Shown here: positions 21,043 to 30,981 of the stretch, in pieces
Layout: each line of letters begins with the position of its first letter
Numbering within the stretch: position 1 is the stretch's first letter
Source: Micromonospora coerulea
GTDB taxonomy: Bacteria > Actinomycetota > Actinomycetes > Mycobacteriales > Micromonosporaceae
Direction: 5' to 3'
Length of the DNA: 64,000 bases
NCBI RefSeq assembly: GCF_016598485.1
Contig: NZ_JAEMUW010000007.1
Coordinates: forward strand, 186,001-250,000
The notes under the pieces: model-generated
Told to the model about the DNA's origin: nothing
The model's input: the letters and a program-made list of their open reading frames with translations, nothing else
Database searches by the model: none
Position numbers and translations under genes: made by a program

Positions 21043-23190
21043 GTGGACGTGCCGCTGGCCCACCTGGACCGCCCCTTCGACTACCTGGTGCCGGCCGAGC
21101 TGGACGCCGACGCGGTCCCCGGGGTGCGGGTCAAGGTGCGCTTCGCCGGCCAGCTCGTCGACGGCTGGCTGCTGGAACGGGCCGAGCGGTCCGATCACCC
21201 CCGGCTGGCGTACCTGGAGAAGGTCGTCTCGCCGGTGCCGGTGCTCGCGCCGGAGATCGCCCGGCTGGCCCGGGCGGTGGCCGATCGGTACGCCGGCAGC
21301 CTTGCCGACGTGCTGCGCCTCGCCGTACCGCCCCGGCACGCCCGCGCCGAGAAGGAGTTCGCCGGCGCCGCGCCGCCCCCGACCGACCGGGCCCCGGCCG
21401 ACCCGGCCCCCGACACGGCTTCGACCGGAGGCACCACCGACACCGCCCCGGCCACTGCCGCCAACCACGCCGGAGTCGCTGCGGACGCCGCCCTGGCCGG
21501 CCCGAACGTGGCCACCGCTCCGACCGGCCCGGCCGCCGGCACCGGCGCCGCCGGCGACACCAGCGCCGGTCCGGCCGATGTGACCGCCGTCCCCGCCGGC
21601 ACCGCCCCGACCGGGGCCGCCGTCGAGGCGGTACCGGTCGACCCGCGCGGGTGGCGGGACTACCCGGCCGGAACGGCGTTCCTGCACGCGCTCACGGCCG
21701 GCCGCGCCCCCCGTGCGGTCTGGTCCGCCCTGGCCGGCGAGGACTGGGCCGCCCGGTACGCCGACGCCGTCGCCGCCACCGTCGCCGGCGGCCGTGGGGC
21801 GGTCGTGGTGGTCGCCGACGCCCGGGACCTGGACCGGCTCGACGCCGCGCTGACCGCGACCCTCGGCCCCGACCGGCACGTCTGCCTCTCCGCCGCGCTC
21901 GGCCCGGCCCGCCGCTACCGCGCCTTCCTCGCGGCCCGGCGCGGCGCGGTGCCCGTGGTGATCGGGACCCGGGCGGCGATGTTCGCCCCGGTGGACCGGC
22001 TCGGCCTGGTGGCGATCTGGGACGACGGGGACGACCTGCACGCCGACCCCCGGGCGCCGTACCCGCACGCCCGGGAGGTGCTGCTCACCCGGGCCCAGCT
22101 CGCCGGGGTGGCCGCCCTGGTCGGCGGGTACGCCCGGACCGCCGAGGCGCAACTGCTGGTGGAGACCGGCTGGGCCCGGGAGGTGGCCGCCGACCGGGCG
22201 ACCGTGCGGGCGCGTACCCCGGCCATCGCGCCGACCGGCGACGACCCCCAACTGGCCCGCGACCCCGGCGCGGCCACGGCGCGGCTGCCCAGCCTGGCCT
22301 GGACCACCGCCCGGGACACCCTGCGCGCCGACGCACCGGTGCTGGTGCAGGTGCCCCGCCGCGGCTACCTGCCCTCGGTCGCCTGCGCCGACTGCCGGAC
22401 CCCGGCCCGCTGTCCGCACTGCGCCGGTCCGCTCGCGCTGCCCTCCGCCGCCGGGACGCCGGCCTGCCGCTGGTGCGGCCGGGTCGCCGCCGCCTACGCG
22501 TGCCCGGAGTGCGGCGGGCGGCGGTTGCGGGCGTCGGTCACCGGCGCCCGGCGCACCGCCGAGGAGCTGGGCCGCGCCTTTCCGGGGGTGCCGGTGCGCA
22601 CCTCCGGCCGGGAGGAGGTGCTCACCACCGTGCCCGGCGGCGCCGGCCTGATGATCGCCACACCGGGTGCCGAGCCGGCCGCCGAGGGCGGCTACGGTGC
22701 GGTGCTGCTGCTCGACTCGTGGGCGCTGCTGACCCGGGCCGACCTGCGGGCCGGCGAGGAGGCGCTGCGGCGCTGGCTGGCCGCGGCGGCGCTGGCCCGC
22801 CCGGGGCCCGCCGGTGGCCGGGTGGTGGTGGTCGCCGACGGCGCCCTGGCGCCGGTGCAGGCGCTGCTGCGCTGGGACGCGGCCTGGTTCGCGGCCCGGG
22901 AGCTCGCCGAGCGGCGGGAGCTGGGCTTCCCGCCGGCGGTGAAGATGGCCAGCGTGACCGGCCCCGCCGAGGCGGTGGCCGACCTGCTCGCCGGGGCCCG
23001 GCTGCCCGACGGCGCCGAGGTGCTCGGTCCGGTCCCCGCCGACGAGGGGCGCGAGCGGATGCTGGTGCGGGTGCCCCGGGCCCGGGCGGCCGCCCTGGCG
23101 GAGGCGCTGCACACGGCCGCCGGGCAGCGCAGCGCCCGCAAGGCCGCCGACCCGGTCCGCCTCCAGGTCGACCCGCTGAGCCTCTTCTGA
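21043..23190 (+). CDS. priA: PriA-like primosomal protein N' without helicase motifs
   Basis: PriA normally recognises stalled forks and restarts replication. The product is 715 aa. The N-terminal 3'-DNA-binding domain (VPLAHLDRPFDYLVP, about 1-100) and the four CxxC zinc pairs (CADC, CPHC, CRWC, CPEC at about 447-490) are present. The helicase core is decayed: no Walker A lysine, and WDDGDD where DEEH is expected. This is known for actinobacterial PriA, thought to lack helicase activity. An Ala/Thr/Pro/Gly-rich linker of about 95 residues (110-205) separates the domains. No alternative start precedes GTG 21043 except a CTG inside the hairpin region. Confidence 0.88.
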   Translation: MDVPLAHLDRPFDYLVPAELDADAVPGVRVKVRFAGQLVDGWLLERAERSDHPRLAYLEKVVSPVPVLAPEIARLARAVADRYAGSLADVLRLAVPPRHARAEKEFAGAAPPPTDRAPADPAPDTASTGGTTDTAPATAANHAGVAADAALAGPNVATAPTGPAAGTGAAGDTSAGPADVTAVPAGTAPTGAAVEAVPVDPRGWRDYPAGTAFLHALTAGRAPRAVWSALAGEDWAARYADAVAATVAGGRGAVVVVADARDLDRLDAALTATLGPDRHVCLSAALGPARRYRAFLAARRGAVPVVIGTRAAMFAPVDRLGLVAIWDDGDDLHADPRAPYPHAREVLLTRAQLAGVAALVGGYARTAEAQLLVETGWAREVAADRATVRARTPAIAPTGDDPQLARDPGAATARLPSLAWTTARDTLRADAPVLVQVPRRGYLPSVACADCRTPARCPHCAGPLALPSAAGTPACRWCGRVAAAYACPECGGRRLRASVTGARRTAEELGRAFPGVPVRTSGREEVLTTVPGGAGLMIATPGAEPAAEGGYGAVLLLDSWALLTRADLRAGEEALRRWLAAAALARPGPAGGRVVVVADGALAPVQALLRWDAAWFAARELAERRELGFPPAVKMASVTGPAEAVADLLAGARLPDGAEVLGPVPADEGRERMLVRVPRARAAALAEALHTAAGQRSARKAADPVRLQVDPLSLF

Positions 23191-23246
23191 ACCCGCCCGC
23201 GCCACCCCGTGCGAGGGGGCCGCGGTCCCGGCGGAGGGGCCACGGT

Positions 23247-23289
23247 CCCGGAAGCGTGGCGATTCCGGCGAAACGGGCGCGCTTCCGGG
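23247..23289 (+). terminator. Possible terminator hairpin after priA
   Basis: CCCGGAAGCG (23247-23256) pairs with CGCTTCCGGG (23280-23289) around a 23-base loop. It lies 57 bases after priA. It has a long loop and no T-tract. A TAGCAT -10 candidate for the next gene lies at 23392-23397. Confidence 0.4.
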
Positions 23290-23502
23290 CGGGTAGTTGG
23301 ATCTTGTGAGAGCGTTGCGGACGAGGTGGCGGGGGGTGCGGCGGCATGCCGGGCGGACACCGTGTGCGGCAAAGCGGTGGCGCGTGCGTGATAGCATCGC
23401 CCGTCATGCCCGGGCGCACGGATGGCGCGACGAAGGCGGGAGCGCGTCGATCCGACGCCAAATCGATGATCTCAATCAGCGGTGATCAGGGGTGGACCAG
23501 TC

Positions 23503-24486
23503 GTGACCGTTCGTCAATCGATCGTCTTCAACGGTGACCTCGGCAGCGGCAAGAGCACGGTCTCCGTCGAGATCGCCAAGCGGCTGGGGCTGCGCCGGGT
23601 CAGCGTCGGCGACCTCTACCGGCAGATGGCGCAGGAGCGGCAGATGACCGCGCTCCAGCTCAACCTGCACGCCGAGCTGGACCAGGCGGTCGACGGCTAC
23701 GTCGACCAGCTCCAGCGGGACATCGCGGCCTCCGGCGAGTCGCTGGTGATGGACTCCCGGCTGGCCTGGCACTTCTTCACCGACGCGCTCAAGGTGCACA
23801 TGATCACCGAGCCGACCGAGGCGGCCCGCCGGGTGCTGGCCCGCCCGTCCGGTCCGGCGGAGAGCTACGCCTCGCTCGAGGAGGCCCGGGCCAAGCTGCG
23901 GGAGCGCAGCGAGAGTGAGCGGGGCCGGTTCATCGTCCGGTACGGCGTCGACAAGGCCCGGCTGCGCAACTACGACCTCGTCTGCGACACCACCCGGGCC
24001 GACCCGGAGCAGGTGATCGCGCACATCATCGACGCGTACGAGGGCCGGTTCGGCGCGGCCGTGCTCGCCGACGCCCCGCCGCTGCTGCTGCTCGACCCGG
24101 CCCGGATCTACCCGACCGAGGACATCGTCACCCTGCGCGGGCTCTGGGACTCCGAGTTCGTCGGCGAGGTCGCCGGCGCGGGCGACGAGGCCCTCGAACC
24201 GCTGCGGATCGGCTACACCGGCGAGTACTTCTTCGTCGTCGACGGGCACCGCCGGCTCAGCGCCGCCATCCAGAGCGGCTTCCCCCTCGTCCCGGCCCAG
24301 CTGGTCGCCGAGGTGGAGGAGCCGGTGGTCGGCGGGATGAGCGCGGTCGACTACTTCGCCGCCCAGGTCCGCCCCAGCATGATCCACGACTGGGAGGCCG
24401 CCCACGGCATCGCGCTGCCGCTGCCCGAGCACGCCCTGCTCGGCGGGGACGCGGTGCTGGCCGGGGAGCCGGGCACCGGCGTCTGA
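23503..24486 (+). CDS. P-loop kinase (cytidylate-kinase-like) fused to a ParB-like domain
   Basis: The product is 327 aa. Residues 1-190 form a P-loop NTPase of the (d)CMP-kinase-like type: IVFNGDLGSGKSTV with Walker A at 11-19, VSVGDLYRQMA, then SLVMDSRLAWHF as the likely substrate-binding strand and a lid rich in Arg and Glu (129-146). After PPLLLLDPARIYPTEDI, residues about 195-300 carry VVDGHRRLSAA (245-255), the core motif of ParB/sulfiredoxin-like domains. The substrate is unknown. AGGGGTGG lies 7 bases before the GTG at 23503. An upstream in-frame GTG at 23482 would overlap that site. I recognise the kinase part well and the ParB part moderately. Confidence 0.7.
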   Translation: MTVRQSIVFNGDLGSGKSTVSVEIAKRLGLRRVSVGDLYRQMAQERQMTALQLNLHAELDQAVDGYVDQLQRDIAASGESLVMDSRLAWHFFTDALKVHMITEPTEAARRVLARPSGPAESYASLEEARAKLRERSESERGRFIVRYGVDKARLRNYDLVCDTTRADPEQVIAHIIDAYEGRFGAAVLADAPPLLLLDPARIYPTEDIVTLRGLWDSEFVGEVAGAGDEALEPLRIGYTGEYFFVVDGHRRLSAAIQSGFPLVPAQLVAEVEEPVVGGMSAVDYFAAQVRPSMIHDWEAAHGIALPLPEHALLGGDAVLAGEPGTGV

Positions 24487-24591
24487 GCCGCCCGACGCCG
24501 CCGGGCGGGGAAGCCGGCGCGCGACGGCGGGATCGCCGGATCGCGACGACGGGCGCATGATGAAGGTCGCCGATCTCCCGGGAGGCTGACC

Positions 24592-25863
24592 GTGGATCCT
24601 GCCGACGCCCTCGCGCTGCTGATGTCCCCGCAGGGGCGGGTGAACCCCTACCCCACCTACGAGCGATTGCGGGCGCACGGCCCGGTCGTGCAGGCCGGGC
24701 CGATCTTCTACGCGGTCACCGGCTACGCCGAGATCGACGAGATCCTCCGCGACCCCCGGTTCGGGGTGATGGACGACGACCTGCGCGACCAGTTCCTGCC
24801 CGGCTGGCGGGAGAGCCCGGCGGTCGCCTCGATCTCCCGCTCCATGCTGCGCACCAACCCGCCGGACCACAGCCGGATGCGGCGGCTCGCGGCGGGAGCC
24901 TTCACCCCGCGCCGGATCGCCGCGATGCGGGACGTGGTGGTGGCCCAGGCCGACGAGCTGGTCGACCGGATGCGGGAGCGCGACCACGCGGGTGAGCCGG
25001 TGGACTTCATGGCCGACTTCGCGTACCCGCTGCCGGTCGGGGTGATCTGCGCCCTGCTCGGCGTGCCGGCGGCGGACCGACCCCTGTTCCGGCGCTGGGC
25101 AGCGGACCTGACCGGGGTGCTGGAGCCGGAGATCACCCCGGCGGAGCTGGCGGACGCCGACCGGGGCGCCGCCGAGCTGCGGGGCTACTTCACCGAGCTG
25201 ATCGAGGCCCGCCGCCGCGCCCCGGCCGACGACCTGACCACCGCGCTGGTGCAGGTGCACGACTCCGACGGCGAACGGCTCTCCGGGGACGAGTTGCTGT
25301 CCAACCTCGTGATCCTGCTGGTGGCCGGCTTCGAGACCACCACCAGCCTCCTCGGCAACGGCCTCGTCGTGCTGCTCGACCACGACCGGGCGGCGAAGGC
25401 GCTGCGCGAGGACCCCGAGCTCGCCCCCGGCTACGTCGACGAGCTGCTGCGGTACGACTCGCCGGTCCAGCTCACCTCGCGGATGAGCACCGCCCCGGCG
25501 AGCTACGGCGGCCTCGACCTGCCCGCCGGCAGCTGGCTGATGCTGATGCTGGGCGCCGCGAACCGGGACCCCCGGCGGTACCCGGAGCCGGCGCGGTTCG
25601 ACCCGTGGCGGCCGCAGATCCACCCGCTCTCCTTCGGCGCCGGCCCGCACTACTGTCTCGGCGCGGGGCTGGCCCGGCTGGAGGCGCAGGTCGCCTTCCC
25701 GCTGCTGCTGCGCCGGCTGCCCGGGCTGGCCCTGGCCGGCGAGCCGGAGCGGCGGGTCCGGCTGACCCTGCGCGGGTACGCCACCCTGCCGGTGACCGTG
25801 GGTGAGGAGTCCCCGCTCACCGATCGCGGTACGCCGGCCGGGGCGGCTCCGGACACTCCGTAG
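24592..25863 (+). CDS. Cytochrome P450
   Basis: The product is a 423-aa soluble class I P450. The I-helix oxygen-binding motif is AGFETTTS (245-252), the ExxR pair is E284/R287 in DELLRYDSP, and the heme loop is FGAGPHYCLGAGLARLE with Cys355 as thiolate ligand. GGGAGG precedes the GTG start. No ferredoxin or ferredoxin reductase gene is adjacent, so it must use partners encoded elsewhere. The substrate cannot be told from sequence. It is not part of a visible biosynthetic cluster; its neighbours are a kinase and the def operon. Confidence 0.95.
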   Translation: MDPADALALLMSPQGRVNPYPTYERLRAHGPVVQAGPIFYAVTGYAEIDEILRDPRFGVMDDDLRDQFLPGWRESPAVASISRSMLRTNPPDHSRMRRLAAGAFTPRRIAAMRDVVVAQADELVDRMRERDHAGEPVDFMADFAYPLPVGVICALLGVPAADRPLFRRWAADLTGVLEPEITPAELADADRGAAELRGYFTELIEARRRAPADDLTTALVQVHDSDGERLSGDELLSNLVILLVAGFETTTSLLGNGLVVLLDHDRAAKALREDPELAPGYVDELLRYDSPVQLTSRMSTAPASYGGLDLPAGSWLMLMLGAANRDPRRYPEPARFDPWRPQIHPLSFGAGPHYCLGAGLARLEAQVAFPLLLRRLPGLALAGEPERRVRLTLRGYATLPVTVGEESPLTDRGTPAGAAPDTP

Positions 25864-25866
25864 ACT
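25861..25866 (+). promoter_or_regulatory. Candidate -10 element of the def-fmt-rsmB operon
   Basis: TAGACT overlaps the P450 stop codon and lies 42 bases before the def GTG. GAAGGAG follows as ribosome-binding site. No good -35 is visible. Confidence 0.4.
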
Positions 25867-25908
25867 GGTACGGCAGAGTTCGTCCCGCCGTCGAAGGAGC
25901 CACCCCGC

Positions 25909-26466
25909 GTGACCGTTCAGCCCATCCGTCTGTTCGGGGATCCGGTGCTGCGCACGCCGGCCGATCCGGTGGTCGACTTCGACGCCGAGCTGCGCAAGCT
26001 CGTCGCCGACCTGACCGACACGATGCGCGAGCAGAGCGGCGCCGGACTGGCCGCGCCCCAACTCGGTGTGGGCCTGCGGGTGTTCACCTTCGACGTCGAT
26101 GACGTGCTCGGCCACCTGGTCAACCCGGTGCTGGAGTTCCCCGACGAGGAGGAGCAGGACGGCCCGGAGGGCTGCCTGTCCATCCCCGGCCTCTACTTCG
26201 ACACCAAGCGCCGGCAGAACGTGATCGCCAAGGGGTTCAGCGCCTTCGGTGACCCGGTGCAGATCGTGGGCAGCGGCCTGATGGCCCGCTGCGTGCAGCA
26301 CGAGACCGACCACCTGGACGGGGTGCTCTTCGTCGACCGGCTGGATCCCGAAGGGCGCAAGGAGGCCATGAAGGCGATCCGCCAGGCCGAGTGGTACGAC
26401 CAGGCCGCTCCGCCGGTGGTCAAGCTCAGCCCGCACCTGAGCAATCCGTTCGGTCTGGGTCGGTGA
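25909..26466 (+). CDS. def: Peptide deformylase
   Basis: Def removes the N-formyl group from nascent proteins. The product is 185 aa. All three family motifs are intact: [19 protein letters not shown] with metal ligand Cys89, and QHETDHLDG with ligands His131 and His135 and catalytic Glu132. The stop shares GTGA with fmt. This puts deformylase together with the formyltransferase that creates its substrate. Confidence 0.97.
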   Translation: MTVQPIRLFGDPVLRTPADPVVDFDAELRKLVADLTDTMREQSGAGLAAPQLGVGLRVFTFDVDDVLGHLVNPVLEFPDEEEQDGPEGCLSIPGLYFDTKRRQNVIAKGFSAFGDPVQIVGSGLMARCVQHETDHLDGVLFVDRLDPEGRKEAMKAIRQAEWYDQAAPPVVKLSPHLSNPFGLGR

Positions 26467-27398
26467 GCCGCGTGCGCCTGATCTTCGCCGGCACCCCGGC
26501 CGTCGCCGTTCCCGCCCTGGACGCCATCGCCGCGTCCGGCCACGAATTGCTGGCCGTGGTCACCCGTCCCAACGCGCCCGCCGGTCGTGGCCGGGGCCTG
26601 GTCCGCTCGCCCGTCGGCGCCTGGGCCGACGCGCACGGCGTCGAGGTGCTCACCCCGGCCAAGCCCCGCGAGCCCGAGTTCCTGGACCGGCTGCGCGAGC
26701 TGGCCCCGGACTGCGTGCCGGTGGTCGCGTACGGCGCGCTCGTGCCGCCGGTCGCGCTGGAGATCCCCCGGCACGGCTGGATCAACCTGCACTTCTCGCT
26801 GCTGCCCGCCTGGCGGGGCGCGGCGCCGGTGCAGCACGCCGTGCTGCACGGCGACGAGCTGACCGGGGCCAGCGTCTTCCAGCTCGAGCAGGGGCTGGAC
26901 ACGGGCCCGGTGTACGGCACGGTGACCGACGAGATCCGCCCCACCGACACCTCCGGTGACCTGCTGGAGCGGCTGGCCCACTCCGGCGCCGGTCTGCTGG
27001 TGGCGGTCCTCGACGCGATCGGGGCCGGCACCGCGCGGGCTGAGCCGCAGCCGGCCGACGGGGTGTCCCTCGCCCCGAAGCTGACCGTGGAGGACGCCCA
27101 GGTGCGCTGGAGCGACCCGGCCTTCGCCGTCGACCGCCGCATCCGCGCCTGCACCCCGGCGCCCGGTCCGTGGACGACGTTCCGCGGCGACCGGGTGAAG
27201 CTCGGTCCGGTCACCCCGGTGGCGAACGGTCCCGGGCTCAAGCCTGGCGAGCTGCTGGCGGAGAAGGCCCGGGTGCTGGTCGGCACGGCCACCGTGCCGG
27301 TGCAGCTCGGCGAGGTCCGGGCGGCCGGCAAGAAGCCCATGTCGGCGAGCGACTGGGCGCGCGGCGCCCGGGTCGCCGCCGGGGAGGAGCTCGCGTGA
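26463..27398 (+). CDS. fmt: Methionyl-tRNA formyltransferase
   Basis: Fmt formylates initiator Met-tRNA with 10-formyl-THF. The product is 311 aa. The N-terminal formyltransferase domain (about 1-185) shows [14 protein letters not shown], the [17 protein letters not shown] catalytic segment with Asn and His, and [10 protein letters not shown]-terminal domain (about 205-310) binds tRNA. I use GTG 26463, which overlaps the def stop by 4 bases. GTG 26472 would give the more canonical start VRLIFAGTP and is a real alternative. rsmB follows with another 4-base overlap. Confidence 0.95.
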   Translation: MSRVRLIFAGTPAVAVPALDAIAASGHELLAVVTRPNAPAGRGRGLVRSPVGAWADAHGVEVLTPAKPREPEFLDRLRELAPDCVPVVAYGALVPPVALEIPRHGWINLHFSLLPAWRGAAPVQHAVLHGDELTGASVFQLEQGLDTGPVYGTVTDEIRPTDTSGDLLERLAHSGAGLLVAVLDAIGAGTARAEPQPADGVSLAPKLTVEDAQVRWSDPAFAVDRRIRACTPAPGPWTTFRGDRVKLGPVTPVANGPGLKPGELLAEKARVLVGTATVPVQLGEVRAAGKKPMSASDWARGARVAAGEELA

Positions 27399-29035
27399 CC
27401 GGGCCGTCCGAGCCTCGGGGTGAGCGCTCCTCCGACGAGGGCCGACGCGGCCCGTCCAGCGCGGGCGGGCGGTGGTCCGGCGGTGAGCGGGGCGGCCGCG
27501 GCGACGGCCCGCGATCCGGCGAGGGCCACCGCGGCGGCGGGGACCGCGGCCGCTTCACCGGGGGTGAGCGCGCCGAGCGGTACCCGCGGGGCGAGCGGGC
27601 CGGCCCGCGCGGGGACGGCCCGCGCGGTGGCCGGTTCGACGCGGACCGCCGTGGTGGCGCTCGGCGGCCGGCTCGGCCCGCCGTGGACCTGCCGCGGCAG
27701 GTCGCGTACCAGGCGATCGCGGCGGTGCACCGGGACGACGCCTACGCCAACCTGGTGCTGCCGGCGATGCTGCGCGAGGAGGGGCTGGTCGGTCGGGACG
27801 CCGCCTTCGCCACCGAGCTGACCTACGGCACGCTGCGCCAGACCGGCACCCTGGACGCGATCATCAGCGACGCCGCCGACCGGGACGTGCAGCGGATCGA
27901 CCCGCCGGTGCGCGACGCGCTGCGGCTCGGGGCGTACCAGTTGCTGCACACCCGGGTGCCGGCGCACGCGGCGGTCTCCTCCACCGTCGACCTGGTGCGC
28001 TCGGTGGGCCCGGGCGCCACCGGCTTCGCCAACGCGGTGCTCCGCGAGATCACCACCCGGGACCACGACGCCTGGGTGGCGAAGCTCGCCCCGGCGACGG
28101 AGACCGACCCGGTGGGGCACCTGGCGTTGGCGTACAGCCACCCGCAGTGGATCGTCCGGGCGTTCGCCGAGGCGCTCGGCGGCGATCTCGGCGAGACCGA
28201 GCGGCTGCTGATCGAGGACAACGAGCGGCCACCGGTGCACCTGTGCGCCCGGCCGGGCCTGGCGGACCCGGTGGAGCTGGCCGACGAGGTCGGCGGCGCC
28301 CCGGGCGCCTTCTCGCCGTACGCGGTCTACCTCTCCGGCGGCGCGCCGGGTGACCTGCGGGCGGTGATCGAGGGGCGGGCGCACGTCCAGGATGAGGGCT
28401 CCCAGCTGGTGGCGAACGCCCTGGCGGTGGCGCCGTTGGACGGCCCGGACGGCCGCTGGCTGGACCTCTGCGCGGGACCGGGCGGCAAGGCCGGCCTGCT
28501 CGGCGCCCTGGCGGCGCAGCGCGGCGCCCGGCTCACCGCGGTCGAGGTGGCCGAGCACCGGGCCCGGCTGGTCGAACAGGCCACCCGGGGCCTGCCGGTG
28601 ACTGTGCTCGCCACCGACGGGCGGACGGTCGGCGGGGACCCGGAGCTGCCCGAGGGGCACTTCGACCGGGTACTGGTGGATGCCCCCTGCACCGGGTTGG
28701 GCTCGCTGCGCCGGCGCCCGGAGTCCCGCTGGCGCCGCCAGCCCTCGGACCTGCCGCCGCTGACCCGGTTGCAGCGGGAGCTGCTCACCGCGGCGCTGCG
28801 CGCGGTGCGCCCGGGCGGCCTGGTCGCCTACGTCACCTGCTCCCCGCACACGGTGGAGACGCACGTGACGGTGACCGAGGCGGCCCGCCGGTGCGGCCTG
28901 CCGGTGGACTTCGTGGACGCCCGGCCGCTGCTGCCGGCCGGCATGCCGGGCCTGGGTGACGGGCCGACGGTGCAGCTCTGGCCGCACCGGCACGGCACGG
29001 ATGCGATGTTCCTGGCGGTGCTGCGCCGGGGCTGA
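27395..29035 (+). CDS. rsmB: 16S rRNA m5C967-type methyltransferase RsmB (Fmu/Sun)
   Basis: It methylates cytosine in 16S rRNA with SAM. The product is 546 aa. After an unusual Gly/Arg/Glu-rich N-terminal tail of about 90 residues comes a NusB-like RNA-binding domain (about 95-235: [18 protein letters not shown]). The Rossmann methyltransferase domain follows, with [14 protein letters not shown] for [22 protein letters not shown] and the catalytic [10 protein letters not shown]. The tail is low-complexity and RG-rich. The GTG at 27395 overlaps the fmt stop by 4 bases. Confidence 0.93.
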   Translation: MTGPSEPRGERSSDEGRRGPSSAGGRWSGGERGGRGDGPRSGEGHRGGGDRGRFTGGERAERYPRGERAGPRGDGPRGGRFDADRRGGARRPARPAVDLPRQVAYQAIAAVHRDDAYANLVLPAMLREEGLVGRDAAFATELTYGTLRQTGTLDAIISDAADRDVQRIDPPVRDALRLGAYQLLHTRVPAHAAVSSTVDLVRSVGPGATGFANAVLREITTRDHDAWVAKLAPATETDPVGHLALAYSHPQWIVRAFAEALGGDLGETERLLIEDNERPPVHLCARPGLADPVELADEVGGAPGAFSPYAVYLSGGAPGDLRAVIEGRAHVQDEGSQLVANALAVAPLDGPDGRWLDLCAGPGGKAGLLGALAAQRGARLTAVEVAEHRARLVEQATRGLPVTVLATDGRTVGGDPELPEGHFDRVLVDAPCTGLGSLRRRPESRWRRQPSDLPPLTRLQRELLTAALRAVRPGGLVAYVTCSPHTVETHVTVTEAARRCGLPVDFVDARPLLPAGMPGLGDGPTVQLWPHRHGTDAMFLAVLRRG

Positions 29036-29124
29036 GCCCGCGAGGCACCACATCGAGCTGCTCATCGCTGGACGCGAAGGCGCCGGGTGCGCCCCCCGGT
29101 CCGCGCCGGGCGGGTGACACCCCG

Positions 29125-29152
29125 TTGACTATTACATTGATACATGTAACTG
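29125..29152 (+). promoter_or_regulatory. AT-rich promoter with an embedded palindrome before the M28 peptidase gene
   Basis: TTGACT (29125-29130) and TAACTG (29147-29152) are spaced by 16 bases. Between them TTACAT (29132-29137) and ATGTAA (29144-29149) form a perfect inverted repeat with a 6-base centre. The site is conspicuously AT-rich in this genome and looks like a repressor operator. Confidence 0.55.
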
Positions 29153-29194
29153 CTTCGACGAATCGCTCCCCGCCCACCCCCACGAGGAGTTCCG

Positions 29195-30940
29195 ATGAGA
29201 CGTCGTACCCCCGTCGCGGGCCTCGCGCTTGCCGTCCTGGCCGGCATGACGGCGACGCTGGCCGCGACCGCGGCCGGCGCGGCTCCCGCCGCCGCGCCCG
29301 TGACCGCGGCCGCCCCCGCCCTGCTCGCCGCCGCGCCGGACATCGCGGTGACCAACATCCAGGCCCACCTGACCCAGCTCAACACGATCGCCACCAACAA
29401 CGGCGGTACCCGGCGGGCCGGCTCCGCCGGCTACACCGCCTCGGTCGGCTACGTGAAGGGCAAGCTCCAGGCCGCCGGCTACACGGTCACCGAGCAGTAC
29501 TGCTCGAACTGCACCTACCCCGGCAACAACCTGATCGCCGAATGGCCGCAGGGCCCCGCCGACCAGGTGGTCATGTTCGGCGCGCACCTGGACAGCGTCT
29601 CCGCCGGCCCGGGCATCAACGACAACGGCTCCGGCTCGGCCGCCCTGCTGGAGAACGCCCTGGTGCTGGCCCAGCAGAACCCGAGCATGACCAAGCGGGT
29701 CCGGTTCGCCTGGTGGAACGGCGAGGAGCAGGGCCTGCAGGGCTCGAAGTTCTACGTCAACTCGCTCACCGCCGCCCAGAAGGGCTACCTCAAGGGCTAC
29801 TACAACTTCGACATGGTCGCCTCGCCCAACGGTGGCTACTTCATCAACCGGGTCACCTCCACCACGGCGGCGCCGCTGAAGGCGTACTGGGACTCGCTCA
29901 GCCTCCAGCCTGAGGAGAACGTCGAGGGCCAGGGCCGCTCGGACGACTACTCGTTCCAGAACGCCGGCATCCCCACCTCCGGGTACGCCGCCGGGGCCAG
30001 CGCCACCAAGACCTCCGCGCAGGCGAGCAAGTGGGGCGGCACCGCGGGCGCGGCGTACGACGGCTGCTACCACCGCTCCTGCGACACCACCAGCAACATC
30101 AATGCGACCGTGCTCAACCGCAGCGCCGACGGCGTCGCGTACGCGATCTGGCAGCTCGCGGTCGGCGGCACCCCGACCAACGACTTCTCCGTGGCGGTGA
30201 GCCCCACCTCGGGCAGTGTGGCCCGGGGCGCCTCGACCACGGCGACCGTCAGCACCACGACGACCAGCGGCAGCGCCCAGCCGGTCAGCCTGTCCGCCAC
30301 CGGCGCGCCGAGCGGGGTCACGGTGTCGTTCAGCCCGTCGTCGGTGACCTCCGGCGGCTCTGCCACCATGACGGCCAGCGCCTCCTCGACCGCCACCACC
30401 GGCACCTTCACCATCACGGTCACCGGCACCGGGACGGCCACGCGCAGCGCCACCTACAGCCTCACCGTGACCGGCACCGGCGGCTGCGCCGGCGGCCAGC
30501 TGATCGGCAACAGCAGCTTCGAGTCGGGCAGCACGCCGTGGACGGCCAGCTCGGGCGTGATCACCAACTCGACCAGCCAGGCGGCCCGGACCGGCTCCTA
30601 CAAGGCGTGGCTGGACGGGTACGGCAGCACCCATACCGACACGCTGTCCCAGCCGGTGTCGATCCCGGCCGGATGCAGCAGCTACACCCTGTCGTTCTGG
30701 CTGCACATCGACACCGCCGAGACCACCACCTCGACGGCGTACGACAGGCTGACCGTCCAGGTCGGCACGACGACGCTGGCGACGTACTCGAACCTCCACG
30801 CTGCCAGCGGCTACGCGCAGCGCACGTTCAACCTGGCCGGGTACGCCGGCCAGACCGTGACGCTGAAGTTCACCGGCGTCGAGGACTCGTCGTTGCAGAC
30901 CAGCTTCGTGGTCGACGACGTGACGCTGCAGGCCAGCTAG
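29195..30940 (+). CDS. Secreted M28 zinc aminopeptidase with C-terminal binding domains
   Basis: The product is 581 aa. A Sec signal peptide with MRRR and an Ala-rich hydrophobic stretch ends near residue 30. The catalytic M28 domain (about 50-325) resembles Streptomyces griseus aminopeptidase. Zinc ligands and catalytic acids are visible in [29 protein letters not shown] and CYHRSCD. A Ser/Thr-rich Ig-like module (about 330-425) follows, then a jelly-roll carbohydrate-binding-like domain (about 430-581, opening GNSSFESG and ending [10 protein letters not shown]). GAGGAG precedes the ATG. It has its own AT-rich promoter. Confidence 0.92.
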   Translation: MRRRTPVAGLALAVLAGMTATLAATAAGAAPAAAPVTAAAPALLAAAPDIAVTNIQAHLTQLNTIATNNGGTRRAGSAGYTASVGYVKGKLQAAGYTVTEQYCSNCTYPGNNLIAEWPQGPADQVVMFGAHLDSVSAGPGINDNGSGSAALLENALVLAQQNPSMTKRVRFAWWNGEEQGLQGSKFYVNSLTAAQKGYLKGYYNFDMVASPNGGYFINRVTSTTAAPLKAYWDSLSLQPEENVEGQGRSDDYSFQNAGIPTSGYAAGASATKTSAQASKWGGTAGAAYDGCYHRSCDTTSNINATVLNRSADGVAYAIWQLAVGGTPTNDFSVAVSPTSGSVARGASTTATVSTTTTSGSAQPVSLSATGAPSGVTVSFSPSSVTSGGSATMTASASSTATTGTFTITVTGTGTATRSATYSLTVTGTGGCAGGQLIGNSSFESGSTPWTASSGVITNSTSQAARTGSYKAWLDGYGSTHTDTLSQPVSIPAGCSSYTLSFWLHIDTAETTTSTAYDRLTVQVGTTTLATYSNLHAASGYAQRTFNLAGYAGQTVTLKFTGVEDSSLQTSFVVDDVTLQAS

Positions 30941-30953
30941 GCGGGACCGGTGA

Positions 30954-30980
30954 GCGGGGCGGGCGACCGGCCCGCCCCGC
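30954..30980. terminator. Bidirectional terminator between the convergent M28 and lipoprotein genes
   Basis: GCGGGGCGGGC (30954-30964) and GCCCGCCCCGC (30970-30980) form a perfect 11-bp stem around GACCG. Confidence 0.8.
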
Positions 30981-30981
30981 C

